Source: Oxalobacteraceae bacterium UBA6018
Lineage (GTDB): Bacteria; Pseudomonadota; Gammaproteobacteria; Burkholderiales; Burkholderiaceae_D
DNA length: 64,000 nucleotides
Assembly: GCA_002428015.1 (NCBI GenBank)
Contig: DIZW01000111.1
Location: 1 to 64,000, forward strand
Reading direction: 5' to 3'
The notes beneath the pieces are model-generated. The model had not been told where the DNA came from. It searched no databases and saw only the letters and a list, made by a program, of their open reading frames with translations. Below are positions 8,630 to 15,285 of this stretch, one piece after another (the first letter of the stretch is position 1; every line of letters starts with the position of its first letter). The position numbers were made by a program, and so were the translations under genes.

Positions 8630-9259
8630 GTGTACGCAGATCCTGAAGTCGTTCGCCGCAAGGTCGAACGCGAGATTGCCGCATATTTCGAACGGCAGGA
8701 CCATTACCGTTCCCGCGGAATCTGGGTTTTGCAGTACGATTTCCCGCAGCTGTTAGTGGCATTCATCGCGCCCAAGATCAAGCCGCACCCAATTGCCGCC
8801 TTCGGGGTTCTAGTGGACATGAGCAATTACGATGTTGAGCCGCCGTCGCTGCAATTCGTCAACCCGTTCACGCGTGAGCCGTTGGCATTCAAAGATGTCC
8901 CCACGCGGCTCGTGCGGGTACGCTTGGAAAACGTCCCGGGGCAGCTTCCCCCGGGTGTGGCGCCGCCGCCTGGCGTTCCAAACGGTGTCATCCAGCAACT
9001 GCAGTACCATGATGAACTACTGCAGGGTTCAGACGAGGAGCCGCCGTTCATGTGCCTGCAAGGAGTGCGCGAGTACCACGCAAACCCAGCCCATACAGGT
9101 GATTCTTGGTGGCTGTATCGCAGCAAGGGGGCCGGTAGCCTCTTGCGCTTGCTGGACGTAATTTCTCGATTTGGCACCGAGGCCATGCGAGAGCAGCAAT
9201 TCCATATGCAATTCGTCCCTGGCCCTATACGGTCCGACTACCCTACGGAGCCGGCATGA
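8630..9259 (+). CDS. E2-like ubiquitin-conjugating protein
   Basis: A 209-residue protein that starts with GTG at 8630, six bases after the Ubl stop, with a gaggcgg ribosome site. The middle matches the E2 core pattern: strands, then a proline-rich VEPPSLQFVNPFTREPL segment like the YPxxPPxVxF region of E2 enzymes, and a conserved Cys142 in PFMCLQGVREYH, followed by NPAHTGDSWWLYR. Cys142 is the likely thioester residue that takes the modifier from the E1. The stop overlaps the JAB gene start by 4 bases (ATGA). The family is remote from eukaryotic E2s, so the call rests on these motifs and the operon. Confidence 0.8.
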   Translation: MYADPEVVRRKVEREIAAYFERQDHYRSRGIWVLQYDFPQLLVAFIAPKIKPHPIAAFGVLVDMSNYDVEPPSLQFVNPFTREPLAFKDVPTRLVRVRLENVPGQLPPGVAPPPGVPNGVIQQLQYHDELLQGSDEEPPFMCLQGVREYHANPAHTGDSWWLYRSKGAGSLLRLLDVISRFGTEAMREQQFHMQFVPGPIRSDYPTEPA

Positions 9260-9741
9260 CCGAACTTGCCGACGTCACTGAGCTACGCGTCCCCTTACAG
9301 GTGATTATTGACGGCTATGAGTTCATGCGCTCTGCTGGCCGCATGCGTCTTGAAGGGATGGTTCTATGGGCAGGCAATCAACGGGACACTATTTTCACTG
9401 TTACGGAACTCATTGTTCCAAAGCAGAAAGGCCTGAGTACAGCGGACGGAGTCTGCGCCATTGTCGATGCTAACGAGCTCGCGCGGCTGAACATGCACCT
9501 GTACAGAAATTCGCTTGAGCTTGTAGCGCAGGTGCACACGCATCCTACTGAGGCGTACCACTCTTCTACCGATGACGAGTACGCCATCGCGACGACTATC
9601 GGCTGCTTCTCCATTGTCGTTCCTAACTTCGCTGTCATAAATTACGCACTGGCCCAGTGCGCCGTTTACAGGCTTAACGTCGGCGCTAAGTGGATGGAGG
9701 TCGATGAGTCCCAGGCCCCAAACCGTATCGTGGTGATTTAA
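9256..9741 (+). CDS. JAB/JAMM metallo-deubiquitinase-like protease
   Basis: A 161-residue JAB-domain protein. The JAMM zinc motif H-x-H-x7-S-x2-D is perfect at His94, His96, Ser104 and Asp107 (VHTHPTEAYHSSTDD), with a candidate catalytic Glu33 upstream (RLEGMVLW). It should cut isopeptide bonds, removing the ubiquitin-like protein from targets or maturing it. It starts within the end of the E2 gene (ATGA overlap), and its stop shares one base with the E1 start. The active-site set is complete, so an active peptidase is expected. Confidence 0.88.
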   Translation: MTELADVTELRVPLQVIIDGYEFMRSAGRMRLEGMVLWAGNQRDTIFTVTELIVPKQKGLSTADGVCAIVDANELARLNMHLYRNSLELVAQVHTHPTEAYHSSTDDEYAIATTIGCFSIVVPNFAVINYALAQCAVYRLNVGAKWMEVDESQAPNRIVVI

Positions 9742-11285
9742 TGGCTTTAGCAGAGTATTTCGAGCGCAACGCGCAGGCGGCGGCCGCCCTCATACAAGGT
9801 TTCGACGCGAGCTTACTCGGCGCCCGGCTTAAATCCGAGGTTATCGGGGTTGCATTCGATGGAAACGCTGAACGCAGCAGCGAGGGACAGGCCGGCCTGG
9901 ACTTGTGCCTTCGCCTTCTCAGTCGCCTTTATCCGAAGTTGGCCATTGTCGGACTGCCGGGCAGCAAACCTTCTACGCTTAGGAAGTTGTGCGCCCTAGC
10001 GCGCGACGTTAACCCCCGTATTGAATTAGAGAGCAACGTCTCCAAATCGACAAAGCTGCTGGTCTTTGGAAAGACCCGTGTGACGGGCTTTCTAAAGGCG
10101 AAGGGCTACGTTTGGTATGTCGGCTCGGACAACTGGATTGCGAAGCTCTCAATGGCCGCCCCTGTCGGTAGCGGCTCAAGTAACAATCCCCTGGCGGCCG
10201 GCGTCGCGGCATGTATTGCGGCAGCGAACGTCTTTCGCGCAGTGTTCGTCGAGGAGCTTGGCCAAGCCGCCTTGGACACCGAGGTTGCAATGTCGCTTTT
10301 GGATTTACGTTCAGAGTCTGCTGGCATGGCTAATCCTCGACTGGGCCCCGTCAGACTTGACGATGTCCACCTGGTAGGCGCTGGAGCCATTGGCAATGGA
10401 GTGCTCTGGGCGCTTTCGCGCATGGCCTGCGAAGGCACTCTGCACGTCGTTGACCCCGAGGCCGTGACGGATAGCAATTTGCAACGTTACGTGATGCTGA
10501 CAGCGGGCGACCAGACGAAGAAGAAAGCAGAGCTCGCCATGAGCTGGCTCAAAAGCGTCGGGTCTGGCCTGAAGGTGGAACCACATGTGGCCAAATGGTC
10601 AGAGCATGTGGCGACGCGGCCGGAGTATAAAGTGCAGACCGTTGTCAGCGCGGTCGATTCCGCAAGGGCCCGCATCGAAATCCAAGCCAGCCTGCCGCGG
10701 TCCATTCTCAACGGCTGGACCCAGCGAGGCGAAGCGGGGGTCTCTCGGCACAAGTTCCTAAGCGACCTGGCTTGCCTTGCTTGCTTATACTTGCCCACCG
10801 GCGAAGCGCCGAGCGAAGACCTCATCATTTCTCGCGCGCTCCGATTGGGGGAGCACGAGCCCACAGTCCGCGAGGTTCGACGCCGGCTCGTGCTCAAGAT
10901 ACCGACCGAACGCGCATTCCTGGAGCAAATCGCAAACGCAGCGGGTCTTGAAATCCAGAAGCTCTTGAGCTTCGAGAACCGTCTGCTTCGCGACCTGTAC
11001 GTCGAAGGGGTTTGCGGTGGCGCGGTTATGGAGTTCCACGACGCTGCATTGCAGGTCAAAGCTGAGGTTCCTATGGGCTTTCAATCGGCTCTGTCCGGCA
11101 TTCTCTTGGCAGCAGAACTAGCGCGACCTGCGCCGTTGAGGACGAACGTGACTCAGATAGATTTGCTGAGCACATTTCCGGAGCGGCCTGGGCACAATCG
11201 AGCAAAAACCACGGCCCCACCCTGCATTTGTCAGGACCAGGATTTTCTCGAGGTTTTTAAGTCGAAGTACGGAATCGAAGCGTAA
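9741..11285 (+). CDS. E1-like (ThiF/MoeB-type) activating enzyme with N-terminal extension
   Basis: A 514-residue protein. Residues 1-200 form an N-terminal domain of the kind found in E1s of Ubl-E2-JAB operons. Residues 208-350 are a ThiF-type adenylation domain: nucleotide loop GAGAIGNG at 213-220, Asp238 (VVDPEAV), and the SNLQR signature at 245-249. Cys345 and Cys348 (DLACLAC) are candidates for the catalytic thioester and/or zinc site, and a CIC pair lies near the C-terminus. It should adenylate the Ubl C-terminal Gly and pass it to the E2-like protein. It is the last gene of the operon. Which Cys forms the thioester cannot be told from sequence alone. Confidence 0.87.
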   Translation: MALAEYFERNAQAAAALIQGFDASLLGARLKSEVIGVAFDGNAERSSEGQAGLDLCLRLLSRLYPKLAIVGLPGSKPSTLRKLCALARDVNPRIELESNVSKSTKLLVFGKTRVTGFLKAKGYVWYVGSDNWIAKLSMAAPVGSGSSNNPLAAGVAACIAAANVFRAVFVEELGQAALDTEVAMSLLDLRSESAGMANPRLGPVRLDDVHLVGAGAIGNGVLWALSRMACEGTLHVVDPEAVTDSNLQRYVMLTAGDQTKKKAELAMSWLKSVGSGLKVEPHVAKWSEHVATRPEYKVQTVVSAVDSARARIEIQASLPRSILNGWTQRGEAGVSRHKFLSDLACLACLYLPTGEAPSEDLIISRALRLGEHEPTVREVRRRLVLKIPTERAFLEQIANAAGLEIQKLLSFENRLLRDLYVEGVCGGAVMEFHDAALQVKAEVPMGFQSALSGILLAAELARPAPLRTNVTQIDLLSTFPERPGHNRAKTTAPPCICQDQDFLEVFKSKYGIEA

Positions 11286-11662
11286 GAACTATTGCCATTA
11301 TCGAAAAATGGACGGCGACCTCTGGCCAGTCCAGCGAATTTTTTCGTCAGCAGAACGTGAAATGTGTAGCGCTTCGGCAGGACGCCCGCCGTCCGCTACG
11401 GGGCGTAACCGTCCATTTCAAAATTGTCACTGACATTGCCGCTGGTGGCGGGGCACTGGAATATTATGGAAAGCGAATTTAGCTCGCGGCCCTACACGCA
11501 AGTCGCTTTCTGAGTGTAGCTTTTCATAACGAGCTACTTTCCATAAGAACGGAAAATCGTGGTTCTTGTTCGTGGCAAAGTGCAGTTCGGATGGACAAGT
11601 AACGTATGGCTATGCATACGTTGCAAGTAACGACGGCCACCATATTCAAAATAGCCTTACGC
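11286..11662. other. Intergenic region with inverted repeats after the E1 gene
   Basis: No gene is supported. aaatggacgg (11306-11315) pairs with ccgtccattt (11409-11418), a long-range inverted repeat. TTATGGAAAG (11464-11473) and its inverted form ctttccataa (11537-11546) repeat the motif found at 6494-6552. gtagct/agctac form a small palindrome between them. This looks like the right boundary of a mobilised segment. Confidence 0.5.
11537..11552 (-). repeat. Right inverted copy of the 16-base boundary repeat
   Basis: ctttccataagaacgg is the exact reverse complement of the 16-mer at 6520-6535. Together they enclose the short membrane frame, the IS5 element and the ubiquitin-like operon. Confidence 0.65.
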
Positions 11663-12241
11663 TTACCGTCCACGCTGCCGCCCCAGTTCCCAAGTGACCG
11701 ATGCTCCCCGCACAATGGCTGATACCTGTTGCCCAGGCCGTTGTTCCACTACCGGCCGCCACGGCACCAGGCTGAAACCCATGCCATCGTCCAGCATCGC
11801 GAAGCGACCGCTGGCGAGCTGGACTGAGCGGCGGTAAATGCCTTTTGCGCGCTCGCCGTCGCGCAGCGGGCGGTGGGCCAGCCCGGTCTGATGCTGGATC
11901 ACTTTGCCTACCGCAACCAATTCCCGGTCGCGCAAGGTAGATAGCAAGTTGCGCACTAAAACCACGCGCGGGCCGCGCCGCTCGGCCAAGCCCTGCTCGA
12001 CGAGGAAACCGATTCGGCCTTGCAACGCATCTTGCACCTGGACACCGAAGCCCCGTGGCGAAAGTTCCCTCGCGCCGCCCACCATTTGATGGTCCAACCA
12101 TGTTGCGCCTTGGGCGCGTACTTGCTGTTCGATCGACAAGTGCGAACGCAATTCGAAGGTGTTCCCAGCGGCTCGCTGCACATCGTGCGCTTGCGTGTGT
12201 GACAAGAAGTCAGGCGGTATGCGCCAAACGCCATCGGCCAT
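11663..12241 (-). pseudogene. Relaxase C-terminal fragment (DUF3363-type mobilisation protein)
   Basis: The leftward frame from about 12241 reads like the C-terminal DUF3363 region of VirD2/TraI-type relaxases of integrative elements: MADGVWRIPPDF, ATWLDHQMVGG, GLAERRGPRVVLVRNLL, GIYRRSVQLASGRFAMLDDGMGF and a GRQRGR end. These relaxases nick and lead DNA during conjugative transfer. The N-terminal catalytic domain is absent. Upstream codons in the same frame (to 12445) are antisense to an integrase fragment, so the join near 12240-12250 is a recombination scar. Confidence 0.75.
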
Positions 12242-12250
12242 GACCGATGC

Positions 12251-12547
12251 ATGAGTGAGAACACCGTCAGCGCAGCGCTGCGCAGCATGGGCTATTCCAA
12301 GGAAGAGATGGCAGCCCATGGCTTCCGGGCGATGGCGCGGACTATTTTGGACGAAGTGCTGGGCGAACGCGTCGACCTCCTGGAACACCAGCTCGCGCAT
12401 GCGGTCATCGACCCGAACGGCCGCGCATACAACCGCACAGCCCATCTGCCTGCGAGAAAGCAGTTGATGCAGCGATGGGCAAATTATCTTGACGACATTC
12501 GTAAATCACCCGGTAGCAATGCGTTCCCAGGTTCACCACACCTCTGA
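12251..12547 (+). pseudogene. Tyrosine integrase C-terminal fragment (P4-type)
   Basis: About 98 codons match the end of P4-type phage/island integrases: MSENTVSAALRSMGY, then HGFRAMARTILDE (the HxxR box), then the LEHQLAHAV segment near the catalytic region, and RAYNRTAHLPARKQLMQRWANYLD before the stop. The arm-binding domain and first catalytic Arg are missing. It abuts the relaxase fragment head-on. Both point to a decayed integrative element. Confidence 0.82.
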
Positions 12548-12758
12548 GCAAACGAAGCCTTTGGTCGAAATATCTTAGTTTCGATATACACGGCAGTCGG
12601 GCACGCCGTTCTGAGGCAGCCGTTGCTTCGAGCGACCAGCTGCGGCATTTCTCGCCTATTGCACCTCTACAAGATGGTATCCTTTGAGCAGCGTTCGGCG
12701 CCACCAAGAGGGTTCTTGCTGGGGGATCACGGCCAGGTTGCAAATAGATAGGTGTCCA

Positions 12759-13502
12759 ATGCGTAGATTGTTTTTTGGGTTGTTGATAATGATTCCTCTT
12801 GGTGTGCATTGCGCCGATCTTCGATTTGTTGCGGGTTCGACACTGCGCGACAAAGGAATTTACGATGAGATTCCGGCTGCGCACCAAGAGGCGGTTGTGG
12901 TTTCAGACGTCGGCTTCCCACCGGAAGAAGTGTCTCTTGTCTTTAGCGTTCCGTTTGATCGCATGGGGCAGTTGTTCAAGGAACATATGAAGACATCTCC
13001 GCTTGGGGTGCCTACCGTGACAGAGATAACAATTGACCCTCCAGCGAATCTACCATATCCATCGATGCAGTCTTCCAAAGACTCGAGTTCCAGGAATTTG
13101 GAAGATCTGCGGCGAAATAATATTGACATATCAAACATACGCGCTATTCAGTTTGACTTCCCCGTATACGATAGAAATGCTTCCGGTAGTGATTATTCCA
13201 GTCTCCGTATAATTGTCGCAGATGCCAGTCGACTCTTTAAAATTAGCGGTAGCATTGTTGTTGTAACGAGGGTTGACGTTACGCGAGCGTATCTACGCAC
13301 CTTTCATTTGGGCATACCTATCCCGATAAAAAGCAGTACCGAGGTGAGGCTCGTAACGTCTACTGAAATAGATCTTCTTAATCGGTTTCAGAAGGATTGT
13401 GGGGAAACCGCGAACGGGGCGGTTCTAACTTTATCCGGCGGCAAGCCATTCTGGGCATGGCAGAATTTGCAGAAAATGAAAAATCTTTTGGTCGCACGTT
13501 GA
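12759..13502 (+). CDS. Secreted protein of unknown function
   Basis: I do not recognise this family. The start at 12759 (MRRLFFGLLIMIPLGVHC) was chosen because it gives a classic signal peptide with an AxC/CA-like cleavage region; the preceding frame to 12684 has no such feature. The mature part, about 225 residues, is rich in beta-strand-like segments (SLRIIVADAS, SGSIVVVTRVDV) and has few Cys. Base composition is AT-richer than the backbone, in line with acquired DNA. It sits between the integrase remnant and the group II intron remnant with no partner gene. Confidence 0.6.
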   Translation: MRRLFFGLLIMIPLGVHCADLRFVAGSTLRDKGIYDEIPAAHQEAVVVSDVGFPPEEVSLVFSVPFDRMGQLFKEHMKTSPLGVPTVTEITIDPPANLPYPSMQSSKDSSSRNLEDLRRNNIDISNIRAIQFDFPVYDRNASGSDYSSLRIIVADASRLFKISGSIVVVTRVDVTRAYLRTFHLGIPIPIKSSTEVRLVTSTEIDLLNRFQKDCGETANGAVLTLSGGKPFWAWQNLQKMKNLLVAR

Positions 13503-13692
13503 TGAATAGGCGGGCACGGGGCAATCCTCCAAAGTTAAGGAAATTGCGCCGCGCCAGGCTCGGGGGCATTTACGACAAACCGACACGTGGTCAGCCTTGC
13601 GAAAGCCAGCTGTTTGCAAACCAAAGTGGTTGGCAACAACGGTCGACTGATCACCTTCCAGTACGACGGCAAGGGTCCCCCCTGCGGCGGCA

Positions 13693-13721
13693 GGGTCAGA
13701 TCCGACAAGCAGACACGGGCT
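13693..13721 (+). repeat. REP-like repeat copy beside the intron end
   Basis: Starting gggtcagatccgacaagcag, this 29-base stretch matches the repeat starting ggggtcggagacgacaagcg at 57934 in 23 of 29 positions. A GC-rich hairpin (ctgcggcggcagg) lies just upstream. It is probably a dispersed intergenic repeat. The group II intron end lies about 30 bases further right. Confidence 0.45.
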
Positions 13722-13749
13722 GACGCATAGCTAAACCGGCCGCGACCGG

Positions 13750-14125
13750 GTGAGTAGCCCCGGGGAATTTCACCCCGAGGCGCTCGTAGAACCGTACGTG
13801 AAACTCTCACTTTATACGGCCCCCGTTATTCAGCCAAATCGCGATCAATACGCCAGTGAAAGAATATCCCGGGCGTGCATCGTTTCATCTTGCTGAGCCA
13901 TTCCACACTGGGCCCTCTTTGGCACGACAGCTTCTTATACTTGCGTCTGACCCACTGCTCAATTCTCCGATCGATGTACCAGAAAATTTCGCGCATGCCT
14001 GTCCGATAAAACGCGCTGTGATAGTTCCACCATCCTCGTATCGTTGCGTCGCATTGCCGCGTGAGACCAGCGAGTGTTGCCGACGTGCGCCTGTAAATTC
14101 GCCAATTCCGTCTAGGGAACCTAGG
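13750..14125 (-). mobile_element. Group II intron, 3' part only
   Basis: Leftward transcription would give the maturase C-terminus, then domain V (13788-13824; arms gccgtat and gtacggttc), then a domain VI-like hairpin (about 13755-13785) and the 3' end near 13750. The 5' part of the intron is missing, cut by the IS30 remnant. Domain shape suggests bacterial class C, which typically inserts next to hairpins or terminators. Confidence 0.7.
13788..13824 (-). ncRNA. Group II intron domain V
   Basis: On the minus strand this reads as a long hairpin with arms around GCCGTAT and GTACGGTTC, the catalytic domain V pattern. It follows immediately after the maturase stop codon, the usual arrangement. 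The intron is incomplete, so no splicing is expected. Confidence 0.65.
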
Positions 14126-14134
14126 CGGTCTCAA
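13826..14134 (-). pseudogene. Group II intron reverse transcriptase/maturase, C-terminal fragment
   Basis: About 100 codons match the maturase (GIIM) region of intron-encoded proteins: IRGWWNYHSAFYRTGMREIF followed by YIDRRIEQWVRRKYKKL and a short tail ending in FFHWRIDRDLAE. The whole reverse transcriptase domain is missing. The apparent start is a TTG that lies in IS30-derived sequence, so this is a remnant and not a gene. Confidence 0.8.
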
Positions 14135-14797
14135 GTACCAACTGCAACACCGGGTTAATGAATCGAATCGGCCTGCAATTGTAGCCGAGCCATGTGTTCG
14201 GTATAGACCGCCAGCGGCGACTTCCAGCCAAGCGTTTCACGTGGTCGCGTATTGAGCGATAGCGCGATGGCATCGAGTTCGTCCTGGGAGTAGATCGACA
14301 GGTCTGAGCCCTTGGGCATGTATTGGCGCAGCAAGCCGTTGGTGTTCTCATTGGAGCCCCGCTGCCATGGGCTGTGCGGGTCAGCGAAGTAGATCTGCAC
14401 TCCGGTTCGCTCGGTGAGGATTTTGTGGCCGTGCATCTCGCGGCCTTGGTCGTACGTCATCGACTTGCGCAGTTCGGCGGGCTGACGGTTTAGCACGGCC
14501 GAGAAGCTGTCGACGACGGAGCGGGTCCCGGCGTTGTCCATCTTGGCCAGCACCACGAAACGGGTGGTGCGTTCAACCAGCGTGCCGACCGAAGACCGGT
14601 TGCCTTCGCCCTTGATAAGGTCACCCTCCCAGTGACCGGGGATGAGGCGGTCAATTTCCGGTGGGCGGATGTGGATGCTCTGCATATCCTTGATCTGGCC
14701 GCGCCGGTCGACGCCACGGCTGCGGTTTGCGTACTTGGTTGTGGTGGCGCAGACAAGCAATCAGCTCGCGCTTGAGCTCGCCGCGCGGATGCAGGTC
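14125..14797 (-). mobile_element. IS30-family insertion sequence remnant
   Basis: The left end carries a typical IS30-type terminus (about 14126-14153, reading leftward ggtgttgcagttggtacttg). The right part of the element, with the transposase N-terminus and the other terminal repeat, is absent: the sequence passes into a LacI-type regulator near 14797. It separates the intron fragment from the regulator fragment. Confidence 0.7.
14155..14797 (-). pseudogene. IS30-family transposase, 5'-truncated and frameshifted
   Basis: Catalytic-domain motifs are clear: LIPGHWEGDLIKGEGNRSSV, TYDQGREMHGH, YFADPHSPWQRGSNENTNGL and LNTRPRETLGWKSP. The DDE residues (GDLIKG, TYDQG and NENTNG) are present. The preceding part (LHPRGELKRELIACLRHHNQ) is in another frame; the shift falls near 14722, where two bases seem lost compared with the expected RKPRSRGVDRRG. 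The N-terminal HTH is missing. Non-functional. Confidence 0.85.
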
Positions 14798-14799
14798 GT

Positions 14800-15062
14800 T
14801 TGCCGCCGCGCGGCAACGCGGGCTCGATCCCCCGCGCAAGCTGTCGGTGGTCGTGTTCAACAACATGGGGCTGTCCCGCAATATCTGGCCCGCGCTCAGT
14901 ACCGCTGACCTTCCTGTGGAGGAGATGGCAGGCCGCGCCGTCCTATTGCTGATCAACGAGTTAAGCCCTCAGAGCCGTCTGGAAACGCCTTTGATCAGGA
15001 TGAGCTTATCGTGCGAATTGCATCACCGGGACTCGGTTGCGGGCGTGCCGACTTCACGTTAG
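14800..15062 (+). pseudogene. LacI-family regulator, C-terminal fragment
   Basis: The rightward frame reads AARQRGLDPPRKLSVVVFNN, then LSTADLPVEEMAGRAVLLLI and a tail ending HRDSVAGVPTSR. This is the last effector-binding subdomain of LacI/GalR regulators. The HTH and most of the sensor domain were replaced by the IS30 remnant. It lies 220 bases from, and convergent with, the alpha-L-fucosidase gene, so it probably once regulated sugar genes here. Confidence 0.78.
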
Positions 15063-15067
15063 CGCGT

Positions 15068-15089
15068 GTGGCTGGGCAAGCCCAGCCAC
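15068..15089 (+). terminator. Perfect hairpin after the LacI fragment
   Basis: gtggctgggc and gcccagccac are exact arms with a two-base centre, 5 bases after the stop. There is no T-tract, so it would be at most a weak or factor-dependent terminator. The rest of 15090-15285 shows nothing recognisable. Confidence 0.35.
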
Positions 15090-15285
15090 AACATGGATGC
15101 GCCCCCCCTGCAATGCGAACAGAGTTCATCACCACCCCGGTGGCGGCCGATTCCGATGCGACGCCGGCGCGTCCTCGCGCAAGCAGCCTCCATGACCAGG
15201 CGGGGAAGACAGCATGCCGCATCATCTTCCCGCGCCCACCCTCGATCTTGTCCGGCCAAGCGTCGCCTCCTGAACCGGCGGCTGC

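Noticed and set aside
6494..11552. Tn7-like transposon ends
   Set aside because: The repeat pattern is suggestive, but there is no tnsA-E gene, no TGT/ACA terminus and no 5-base target duplication that could be recognised.
11663..12445. The whole 260-codon leftward frame as one gene
   Set aside because: Only the part up to about 12241 matches a relaxase; the rest is antisense to the integrase fragment, so the frame is a chance fusion.
13397..13723. A 108-codon rightward frame after the secreted protein
   Set aside because: It begins inside the preceding gene in another frame and runs into the repeat beside the intron; no homology pattern.
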